Shown here piece after piece: positions 54,267 through 64,000 of a DNA stretch of 64,000 nucleotides. This DNA is from Phycomyces blakesleeanus NRRL 1555(-). Its lineage: Eukaryota > Mucoromycota > Mucoromycetes > Mucorales > Phycomycetaceae. The stretch lies in assembly GCF_001638985.1 (NCBI RefSeq), contig NW_017265134.1:620001-684000 (forward strand). Reading direction: 5' to 3'. Under the pieces are notes generated by a model that saw only the letters and a list, made by a program, of their open reading frames with translations, made no database searches and was not told where the DNA came from. Made by a program: the position numbers and the translations under genes. Each line of letters starts with the position of its first letter. Positions within the stretch are counted from its first letter, which is position 1.

Positions 54267-54817
54267 AATAGCTACAAACCATTTTGTCTGGCTTCTACTC
54301 TTTTTTTTTATATGTTTAATTTGACTCTAAACTCATTCGATCGACCCGACAGCGGGTGTTACGTACCACTAGTTTTTGCCCACAACGATCTACCAAATAG
54401 AGATAAGATAAATATACACACACACTATATACTTTGTATTATATACTCTATATTGTATATACATAATACACACACACGCGCACATACGCATACAAATGTA
54501 TATATATATAGAGAGGGAGAGAATATGGAGAGACATAGAGACATAGAGGCACAGAGACATGGGGAAGAATAAAAAGGATACAAGAATAATAGGGTTACTC
54601 AGAATCAGATATCAAATACCAAATATCCATTATCAGATATCAAATATCAAATATCAAAATAGTCAATTTTTACTTTTATTTTTATTTTTATTTACTATTT
54701 ATTTTATAATTTATTTTAAAATAAAAATAAAAATAAAAAATTAAAAATTAAAAATATAAAACATATATAAAAAGGCAAATAGCCCCATTTCTTTTCACCC
54801 TTGACTTTCTTTCCAAA
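54267..54817. other. AT-rich spacer upstream of the FkbM-type gene
   Basis: Holds CA/TA dinucleotide runs (about 54415-54510), an AGACATAGAG repeat (about 54530-54560), an ATATCAAAT repeat (about 54605-54655) and a long ATTTTT/AAAATA imperfect inverted repeat (about 54670-54745). No gene is seen. Confidence 0.5.
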
Positions 54818-57051
54818 ATGAAGCCCTACATAAAACTCGTCACTCTTTTTGCCCTCGTACTTCTTGGCTTCCTTCTTTATGCCGTCTTCCCTCCAGACTA
54901 TGGAGTAGACTCTAATAACCACGACGCATATCACCAAGACCATGTAAGCAACCACCACTGCAACTATTCCTATAACAAAAGAACCAAAGGCCGATCATTA
55001 ATTGAAATCTTTACTTAAATTTTGAATCATCAGACTAATCACCCAGATACTCCCCCTCCTGTTCCTCCACCTAATAATGTACCCGCATCTCCTCCAAATC
55101 CTTTTGTCCCTCCTCCACCTCCACCTCCAAGATACCCTCCTGATGTCGTCAAAGAAGCTACACTAGGCCCTTGTCCTCTCTTCCAGAATCAGCCGCTTCA
55201 ACAACCTAAACCCATTGTTCCAGGTAAAATAAATAGAAACTCCCCGCTCTTTATTTTTCTTTTGTTTTCTTGTTTAAATAGTATATTCGCCTATAAAATT
55301 GCGAGGCATAAAAAAGGAAAAAAAAGAAGATACTAATATAAGTTGATTTCTATCTTTGTCTTATAGCATCTCAGCCCGTCTCTGTCGATAACTTGGCACC
55401 TATTGCACCCACTGCCGATCAAACAACAATAAGACTCAACACTGCAAAGAGTCTAGACTATGCCCGACCCAACGAATTATGGCAGTTCAGTGTGGTACGT
55501 AAAAAGCGTGTGTGTGTGTGTGTGATAAATAGAGAGAGAAAAGAGAACGACGCAGGGCAATAAATAAACATTACTGATGCTTACGGGGGGGGAAAAACTT
55601 GCTTAGATAAATTCCAAGCCAGACGTCTTTATTGCTTCTGAAGGACACACCATCGATATCAACAACCACTATGGACGTGAGCACAGAATTTACAGTCTTA
55701 TGAAATGGGTCCTTAGAGTACATCGCCGTGATTCTATGCGCAAGAGTCCATTGATGATGGTCGACGTGGGTAAGTCATTTGTGTATACAGGCAAACATAT
55801 GCATAAACACAGACACAGACACAACAAATACATAATGCACATGCTTATAAATCTCGTAAATTTGGGAGGATTCTACATTTCGGGACCACATCTTTGAATA
55901 TTAATATTTCTTTTCCGATTACCCTTTAGGATCAAATCATGGATTGTTCTCGATGGTGGCCGGAGCCAGCGGTGCTCACGTTGTTGCCTTTGAACCCCAG
56001 ACACCTCTTAGAAGTAAGTATTTAATTTTTTTTTATTATTAATATTGTTATTTTGGATTGATTTGATATCAAAAAAAAAAGAATCATTAGCCCAAGAAGT
56101 CTTGGGTCCTGTCCTATATCTTAATAATAATTTTTCTTTTAAAAAAAAGGTGTAATCAATCTTGCTGCCCGTTTAAACCAGATTTCAGACCGAATCAGAG
56201 TTCTTCCCTTTGCAGCACTCGATAAATTTAGAAAGATTGCCATGTCCAATTACCAGGAGGGTGATGGTGGAGTTGGATTCTTGGACTATTCGACACAAGA
56301 ATCGGTCATCAAAACCCAGACAATCCGTGTGGATTCCATACCTTCCTTCAACCGTTTGTTTGACACAAACTCTAATAAGCTACTTTCACTCCGAACACCC
56401 AATGATTTCGGCCAGGACTACGCTGCTGCCCTCGAGAAGAACAACAAGGAACCCAACGGAACCATGCTCGACAAGACTCTGGCCTTCAAGCAGCCAATCC
56501 ACTTTCTCAAGATCGATGTCGAAGGCTTCGAACTTCCTGCCCTTGAATCAGCATCCGGTCTTTACGAGGCTGGACTCGTAGAACACACTGTCCTTGAATT
56601 CGGCCCTCCTAGTCGATGGGATGTTACTATTGAGGATGGTGAGACAATGTCTCTGGCCGAAAAGAGAGCCGTTACACTGGCTCAGGCCAAGAAGATATTG
56701 TTGCGAGCAGTTCAGGAGTGGAATTTGGATATCTATCTTTTGCCTGCTATCGGTTGGGAAGCTACTGTTAACTGGATGGTCCAGCACGGAGTAGATTATC
56801 GCAATGGCGGGGTTGGTGACAACCGAGCAGTATACCGTCTCAAGGCTTGGGATTTTGATGGCAAGGGTCTTGAGGGCGATGAGTTTGAGGCCGAGTTAGA
56901 AGCCAAGGACCAGGTCGTGACAGAGTTCATTCCTCTTCCCGAACATTTGATCGAGCCATATCTCGAGAGCTTAGAGTCCATTGGTGAAATGTACCTTTGG
57001 TTTGTCAAGAAAGACAACAAATTACCTATTATGACAACCACAGAACTCTAG
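54818..57051 (+). CDS. membrane-anchored FkbM-type methyltransferase (530 aa)
   Basis: FkbM enzymes are SAM-dependent O-methyltransferases acting on sugars or small molecules. Exons: 54818-54943, 55034-55223, 55367-55494, 55607-55769, 55930-56013, 56150-57051. Residues 5-25 (IKLVTLFALVLLGFLLYAVF) form a signal anchor with a short cytosolic tail, so the enzyme should face the Golgi/ER lumen. A proline-rich stem follows (about 43-100). The SAM site reads MMVDVGSNHGLFSMVAGASG with HVVAFEPQ (about 198-225). The other FkbM hallmark, FLKIDVEGFELPALE, is at about 350. The last exon carries two thirds of the catalytic domain. The anchor and stem fit a Golgi glycan-modifying enzyme; the substrate is unknown. 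Confidence 0.88.
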
Positions 57052-57323
57052 TAGAACTATTTTATTTATTGTATTTTTGTCTAAAGATTGGGATACATAG
57101 TAACATAGTCATAAAAATGACTAATACAATTATACGTATAAATGCTTGTTTTCTTTTTCTTTTTCTTTTTCAATCTTTCTTTTGCTGTCTTGTCCTAATG
57201 TCTTGACTCCATTATTCAACCAACCAATCAATTGATCAACCAATCGATTTTCAACGCATAGCCTTTAATTACTCGAGGCATTCTAGTAACACGAACAAAA
57301 AGGAATCAATTTTCTCTTCATAA

Positions 57324-59251
57324 TCATGTACAGAAAATAATAAGAAATTTACCAAATGGTTGAACGGCATCAAGTAAAGATGAGTATGGTTTGAATTCTG
57401 CTTTATCTATCCCCATTAGGCATAGCTAAAAATATATATTAATACCGTATTAATAAACTAATGGTATCCAGAAAACCCTAAATTTGCTTTTATTTTTTGG
57501 TTACCTCTTTTCCGATTTGACGAGCATCTATTAATAGCTGAAGCCTTATCTTGTTCTCGTCCGTTACAGTATTGTCTCCCAAAGGGTCTCCTTGCACCGA
57601 GGATACAGTACTCTTCTTACTCTTCTTCAACTTTCGTAAAGAATCCTCTGTCTTTTGGAGATTTGTCAACATTTCTGACATTACACTTGTGTATCTATAA
57701 GCATATATTAGTATTATTATTATTAAATAAAATAAAATAATATCAGCCTCCTTTTTTTTCCTTTTTTTTTAGCGCTTGCTAAGCCCTAGAATTTCTTACC
57801 GAATCAATACAGCCGAAAATACTACTTTGGCCCACACTGCTTGCTTTTCGGGATTAATCCAAGCTTTATTTTGGTCAACAAAAGTCTTGAATGGTTTGAA
57901 GAAATTGGGAATAAAGTATGAAGGTTCGATGGGTACTGGCTTGTTAGTGTGACGATATTGGCTTGTGATGCTTTTGACTAAATTAACGGACTCCATGCAT
58001 CGCCGGCTGATAATGTCTGTGATACGTTTATTGAGTTCCTCGATAGTAGATTTCTCAAGTGTATGTATTATCTCATTCATACTCTCTTTTAATAACAAAG
58101 GTATGTGTCATGTAAGCAATTATCAGTGAAACCAATATACAAATCTTAATAACCACTTACCTCGAAGAATATTTGGGAGAATGGTATTCGGAAGCTTTGG
58201 AATCATAACTTCGTTCAAAAGAGTGGTTGTCTAATATATATATTATTTTGTGTTGTAAGATTGACTGTGGGATTTACTTTTCAGTTAGAATATCTGGACT
58301 TACCTTGTTAACCAGAGTTTCGACATCATTCTCAAGTACCGTGAGCTGCTTTAGTCTCGTAGCTTCTTCAATTACACCCGTATCATGGGCATTGCTAGCC
58401 GGTGTTCCTGGACGTGGAGTACTGGGTCTTGAAGAAGGATTGATGGCTGGGTAGAAATTTGTCTACAGTAACAAAGCACAATGGTTGGTTCGTTGGTTAT
58501 TCCCACTTCCCATGTAATTGAACTTTATTTTTATTTTTATTTTACCTTTTCCTTCTCAGCCAAGGTATCTCGAGCCAAGTCTATAAAACCAGAAGCCCAC
58601 AGTGTGTATCGTCGAAGTAACTTGTAATTACTAGTATAAGTAACACGGCCCTAATTTTCTTTATATACATCCTATTACTCTACCTGTATTGTCAATTTCC
58701 AGAAACGATGGGAAAGACCATAGAGAAAGATCTGATCCGACCAACATTGTTCTATTGCTTTGAACACTGCTTTTGATCCAGGTAAAGCAAGTCCTTTATA
58801 TATATATATATAAATTAAATTAAATTAAATTAAATTAAGTTGAACTAAATTAAATGTCCTTATTTATTTTGCTTTCCTTTAAAGACCCTTTGCTTATATT
58901 CTTATACTCACCATTCTCTGTTACCAGCTGTCGAGTTGCAACACTTGCTTGTTGATCAATTAAAAGTTCTTCCACTGTATTGACAATTTCTCTAAATCTG
59001 TTTTTTTTTTTGACAATTTAAAGAATAATTAAGGCCTCTCTCTCTTTCTCTTGTAATCATTTTTACCTCAATTGGAAATATACAGGCAGCTGCCACCGCT
59101 TCATAAACTCTGTGTAGCTGGGATGGCTTCTTAAATAGAATAAAGATTTTTTGCAAGTACACAAGGCCTCGATGCTCATTATAAACGAGATCGATGCTGA
59201 ATAACACTGGGATCCACAAAGGTATGAGACCAACCAACCAACCAACCATCC

Positions 59252-59293
<42 letters not shown>

Positions 59294-60838
59294 TTAAAAA
59301 AAAACTCACAAACACATAATATATATATATATATATATATATAATTTTGCTTTCTCACCTTGTGAAATACATCCGTTTGGCCAGCAGCATAAATACTTGT
59401 GCATTCCAGATGTATTCTCTCTACTACTTCTACCCACAAAGAATTCACCAATACTTCATAGTTTGTTCCCCTGAGCGTTTTTTGAGTGATTTCTATGATC
59501 GGTTGAAGATCTGTCGAAGCAAATGTCAGGATATTGCCATACATAGTCGTAAGAGGGTGTGCTGGTGCTGTTGCTGAGGGATCTGAAGATCGACTAGTAC
59601 GATGTGCATCAAGTGCTTTCTTGGTAATAACCTTTGACAGGAATGGGCGCACGAGTTCTTGTCTGATCAAATTCTCTGCGACTTGGACCTGATCAATAAG
59701 TGCATATGTACGCAGGCATTGCACAAGGCTTTGATGCGCTGTCTTGTCGGCTGAATGATCCTTTAGCTGTCGAAGTGCAGCAGAGAGGGTCTTTGATAAT
59801 TTGGACTGCAGCGTGTCTTTGATGCGAGTGATGCGCTTGTGATACGATTTAGTAAATCCAATACCCACTTTATCACTTTCCAGACACAAAGCACATACAC
59901 ACAAATGTATAAATGTGTGTGTGTGCGTGTATGTGCATGTACATATATCTTACCCATGCATTCTCGGTCACAAATGGAAGGTCCTTGCCTCGGCCAACGA
60001 GATGTTGCATCTGGTTGAATTCGATAGCCACACGCTCAATCTGCTTTCCTGATCCAATATCCATAGACACATCTGAACCTTCAGAATCAACAACAGCTGG
60101 GGTAATCACGGATGATTTTGTAGTATCCACATTAATTTCCAATAAACTCTCCACCTTGGTAACCGAGTCGTGGATATTCAGCAATAGCTTTAAGCAAGCC
60201 TGTAATTATATATAATTATTGTCAGTGGTAGTCTTTTCTCGTCAAACGTAGTTATTTGTATTCTTTATTCCCATCATTTTATGTCTTTTTTTCTTGTCAC
60301 CTTTTTGTCTCGAACATGGGCTCTCTGATTTAATTGTTCTTCCAGGGCATCAATGACTTCTTGAAAATGTACACTGGCAGTCTACTCTCCATCACCCACA
60401 CCACTGCAAACATTAGCACACAGTAAAGATATTATACATATAGATATATTTATATATAAATATATATATTACCTTGACCTGAGTCTCCATGCGTGTCAAT
60501 GGTCTCATCAAGTCATCCATTGCTCTGTCAACTCCTTTGAGATTGGTCGAAAGGTTAATAAAATCTTGATAATCCCGGTTAAGAAGCTCAATCAGTTCAG
60601 TTTTCAAAAGTCTAAGATGACTATTGAGTTCAGATTTGAGCCTTTCTAATCCTAAATGACGTCTGCTTGAAAGGAATCGATCGGGATTAAATTCGACAGC
60701 TGTAAATTCTGATCGCTCTACAGCTTGGCGTGGCAAGGGTTGGACAGATTTGATGAGCTGGTCATCCTCATCTTGATCGTCATCTCCAAAACTAAACAAG
60801 GACTTTCTGGGAGAAGCTCCCTGATGAAGACTAGTCAT
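57324..60838 (-). CDS. COG2: conserved oligomeric Golgi complex subunit 2 (812 aa, 13 exons)
   Basis: COG2 belongs to lobe A of the COG tether for retrograde transport within the Golgi, so it keeps glycosylation enzymes in place. Exons from the start: 60838-60473, 60381-60301, 60199-59943, 59875-59359, 59206-59067, 58997-58912, 58793-58684, 58620-58546, 58462-58304, 58230-58161, 58085-57800, 57694-57505, 57425-57324. Family marks include FNPDRFLSSRRH, LIELLNRDYQDFINLSTNLKG (ends only), LVQCLRTYALIDQVQVAENL, YEVLVNSLWVEVVERI, YTEFMKRWQLPVYFQLRFRE and FLYGLSHRFWKLTIQ. The intron between exons 3 and 4 is my least certain junction; it was chosen to keep the frame. The length fits the family. The ATG at 60838 begins MTSLHQGASPRK. 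Confidence 0.92.
59248..59293. repeat. (ATT)n microsatellite in a COG2 intron
   Basis: About 13 ATT units lie in the intron between exons 4 and 5 of COG2 (intron 59207-59358), next to a TA run at 59320-59342. The poly-Asn open frame over it is an artefact. Confidence 0.85.
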
Positions 60839-61714
60839 ATCAGAGATGTTGAAAAGGGAATAAAAAGTAAGAGTATAAAAGAAGAAGGTTAGTTGGCGGG
60901 ATTTAAAAATGAGAAGAGACGCGATTACCGTAAGTTGATGTTGTATTAAATACAGCTGTAATTTCAACTACTCAAATTGTATATATATATATAAGAAAAA
61001 GAGAGCAGCAAAAGGGATGCTGCGACGGTAACTATGGTTGATTTTTTTCTTCAAGTTAGCTCGCAGAAATTACTTCTTACTGAATAAGCGTGTGGAAGTA
61101 TTTAAATACGTACATTTAGGCAACTTGGAACATCATATTTAACAAGCATTTTCTAGTGTAATCTATTTACTTTATACGTCTTTTTTTATACTCTTTTTTT
61201 ATTAGAACCTTCTTAGTATTAACCTAAAGCAAATAGTTGCTTACCCAATTACTTACTCCCTAAAAGTCAGTAGCTGTTATTAATATTGTGAGTCAGTAAA
61301 GTACCAGTCCTTTTTTTTTTCTTTTAAAAAAAAGTGCAAAATGGTTATTGCTTTGTGAACTCCACGCTTTGGTTGCCTTTGAGCAAACAGAATTGGCTTT
61401 AAAGCGATTGATTGCCTTTTGTAGAAAATATGGATTTTAAGTACAGATCAGGAACCCATTTTGCTGTTATGTGTTTTGGCTTAAAATACATAAATAAAAC
61501 CTCTTGCTGGTACACATATTGAACGTATAAAAGATTATTATGACCTACTCAAAAGTAGTGGTCAATCCAAAAAAGAAAAAGTCAAATATTAAATATCATT
61601 TAACCAAGTCCTGTGTGTTAATGCCGATCAAGGCTATAACACGTGACTTTTGAAAGGATAAAGCCTTCACCGCCCTTTCGCACCAGAAATTATATATAAT
61701 ACGATCTTGCGACA
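60839..61714. promoter_or_regulatory. divergent spacer between COG2 and the right-edge gene
   Basis: AT-rich, with an interrupted T-run/A-run block at about 61312-61334. CACGTGA occurs at 61639-61645, about 70 bases before the next ATG, and could be a promoter element. No gene is seen. Confidence 0.45.
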
Positions 61715-64000
61715 ATGGAGCGCGATTTCCAGGTAAAACTAAATAAATCGAGTGCTTACAATAAAGATCAATTAGACCTTTTTATCCTTAATCAGCTGAA
61801 TTAGAATGATTTGAATGGTATTCTCGAACATTTATCTGTAAACTCTCCTGTTCCTGAAGCTGAAAAGTAATTCAGTAAAATAGAATCTTGATCCACTTCA
61901 GATCAGTAATGTCAATACTATATATATTTATATATGTATATATAACTAGATCCACATTTGTAAATCTTTGCAAGCTATCATTTGATGAGACTCTTAGATA
62001 CTATGCTAATATTCCTGAAGCTAAAAAAGCGCTTCATACTGTCTTGTTTCGATTTTTAACACAACAGAAAGGTATCATGATTTTAAAAGTTTTTTTTAAA
62101 AAAAAAAAAAAGAATAAGTATCGTTTTTGCTGAGAATAACAAACAAGTAGCTAAGTCAAGCCCTTCCCTGAATAGAGAAAAACAATTTTTCTGTATCTCG
62201 ATACAAGAGAACCTTTGAACCTAGTGAATATTTTGAATTAGAGGATTATTTTGGATTATTTAAACATACTATACATTCGCTCTACAGATTATCACCCGAG
62301 GTACACACACACATATATATATATATATGTATTATTGCCAATATTTTCTTGGATTTATCACTTATAGTTGAGCATATCGACTTGTCATTTCTATAGCGTG
62401 GTTCTGAAGTATGTCAAGAACTTTTAAGTGATCTCATACCATCACAACACCAGCTGTTACCAGCATATCTACGCATATGTTTTTCTATCAGTAATGAAAA
62501 GTTCCAAACACAAGCTTTGGATTTCTTTATAGGAAAATGTAGAAACATACCTGGTAAGAAACATCTAGAGGCCTTATTAATAGCACTGTTCTTTCTTTCT
62601 TTCTTTATCTATTTATTTATTTTAAGAGTAATGATAATAATGGATTTATTTTCTCTTGCTTTCTCTCTTTTGGCTGTTATTTTAAACAATTGTAAAGATG
62701 ACAGTATCTTATCAGATGTTCTTTCGATACTACATCGCCAACTACGAATGCTCATCACTAAAACTACTGTAACCTGTGATAATACCGAGAATATATGCGA
62801 CTCTGAGCGAGCTAAAACATTAGCCGTTGTTACTTCAGCTGTTGTACAGACTGACACTTTAAAGCCGTCCTGTCAGAAACCCTACTCTGTTGAGAAACTT
62901 GCCAGGGAAACTTTATCTGAAATTGAGAAGCATATGAAAAAGATGATGGCAAGTAGTTACAAGATCGACAATGTCTGTTTAAAGCGAAAATCAATATTCT
63001 CGGGCAACAACATCATTAAAAAGAGGGTACACTCTACAGAGACCCTAGATGAAACAAGGTATATTAAAATTAAAGACGAAACAAAAAAAATTAGCAATAT
63101 ATTTGGATATAAGAGTTATCAGACTTAACGCACATTTCTAACAACAACAACAAAAGTATTCTCGATAGCTGGAATAATATTTCACACAACACGACCTTAA
63201 CCAAGAGTGCTAAACACAAGTATGCCTTTATAAGCATATGTCGTCATATTAAAGACCATCGGGAACCCAGGCCGCCCTTATTGTACAGGGAAAATATTAC
63301 ATCTACAGTATCTAACGACGATAGAGATGATGGTGTTAGACCCATAAAAGAAGTGTGTGAGATGCTGATACGGGACCTAAGTCTCAATACAACGCATGAT
63401 TCGCTTGATAGAACCTTACTATACACTAAAATCTGGTGCCTTGGAGTTCTACGAGATGAAAGCGGAGGGTGGAGATCGGTACTAAAGGTGATGATCCAGT
63501 TTTGTGATTTGTGGATAAAGTAAGTTTGTATTTTTTTCGTTTTTAGACTTTGAATGAAAAACAATTTACTTAAAAAAACGACAACAATAATAACGAAAAC
63601 AATAAAATAGTGAAATGACAAATAATTCAGCATTGGATACATTTGCTGTACTTATTTCGGATGAACTTGTCAAAGATCTGTATAAGCAAGTCAAAAGGCT
63701 CGTGAATATATTTGAACACTATGGTGAAGGGCCAATTCAACTTGAATCCCTCAAGGTAGGTTCATTAAAGTGCTTGATAGATCTATTCTTGTAATAAATG
63801 CTGTATACACTCGAAAATAATAATAATATTATAAACTCTCTTGTATAGAAAATGTGCCTGCTGCTTCAAAAGTCATTTCGTAGTATCCCTTGTATCCAGG
63901 ATTTGCTTGTTTTTAGGGATTATGTATTACGGACCGAGTAAGTTTAGATTTGTCTTGCTTATTATCGTTGTATTATTACTGATAACTGGTCAAGAAAATC
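61715..64000 (+). CDS. uncharacterised multi-exon protein, runs off the right edge
   Basis: I do not recognise the family. A continuous spliced frame begins 61715-61732, 61805-61866, 61950-62071, 62176-62300, 62397-62553, 62629 to about 63058. It continues from about 63158 to 63520, about 63610 to 63755, and 63850 to 63939 or beyond. The early part is rich in amphipathic helices (FVNLCKLSFDETLRYYANI, FRFLTQQKEKNNF, LEDYFGLFKHTIHSLYRLS, LLPAYLRICFSISNEKFQ), like a HEAT/ARM-type scaffold. A Lys/Ser-rich stretch around 62880-63060 suggests a disordered linker. A further helical part has VRPIKEVCEMLIRDLSLN and WCLGVLRDESGGWRSVLKV. The junctions after 63058 are approximate. The gene is partial here because of the window end. 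Confidence 0.6.

Overview
The window reads as a piece of a compact, AT-rich fungal nuclear genome. Genes carry many short introns (mostly 50-110 bases), there are no operons, and long AT-rich deserts are full of microsatellites. The gene families, the Tc1/mariner relics and an MT-A70 adenine-methyltransferase relative point to an early-diverging fungus, most likely Mucoromycota. That placement is inference; no rRNA or organism-specific marker is present.

Layout, left to right. 1-4071: a small SERTA-like gene (971-1417), a decayed Tc1/mariner transposase (2301-3209) and a 0.6 kb MITE-like element (3318-3920). 4072-9814 (-): cohesin subunit SMC3 in 28 exons. 12754-14358 (+): proteasome ATPase RPT4, followed after 83 bases by an HbrB/PROTOR-type TORC2 subunit (14442-15994). 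17617-19849 (+): a Zn2Cys6 transcription factor. 20691-23634 (+): a Nab3-like RRM protein, then 23827-25054 (+) the rRNA-processing factor ESF2/ABT1. 25237-27463 (-): a GTPBP1/2-type GTPase. 28149-29767 (+): a Yap-type bZIP factor with a DUF3425-like tail. 30781-33575 (+): a CAS1-like polysaccharide O-acetyltransferase. 36264-37521 (+): an unrecognised gene. 38403-40012: a transposon relic with inverted repeats about 450 bases long. 41117-41359 (+): a 56-residue zinc-knuckle protein. 46286-47079 (-): a secreted DUF3455-like protein. 48398-51751 (-): MLH1. 52032-54266 (+): an MT-A70 family protein with a DPPL motif. 54818-57051 (+): an FkbM-type methyltransferase with a membrane anchor. 57324-60838 (-): COG2. 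61715 to the right edge (+): an unrecognised multi-exon gene, cut off by the window.

The gene models were built by hand from splice sites, conserved residues and reading-frame continuity. For every complete gene the summed exon length is a multiple of three and ends at the stated stop.

Three themes link genes. Chromosome maintenance: SMC3, MLH1 and the MT-A70 protein, where the last two share a 280-base divergent promoter holding a perfect 28-base palindrome centred on ACGCGT. Surface glycan and Golgi work: the CAS1-like enzyme, the anchored FkbM enzyme and COG2. RNA processing and growth control: the Nab3-like protein, ESF2, the HbrB protein, RPT4 and the GTPase. The strongest unusual points are an SMC3 head without the two lysines acetylated by Eco1/ESCO, an MLH1 without the usual C-terminal ERC, the MLH1/MT-A70 palindromic promoter, the tiny zinc-knuckle gene, the long-TIR transposon relic and the SERTA-like protein.
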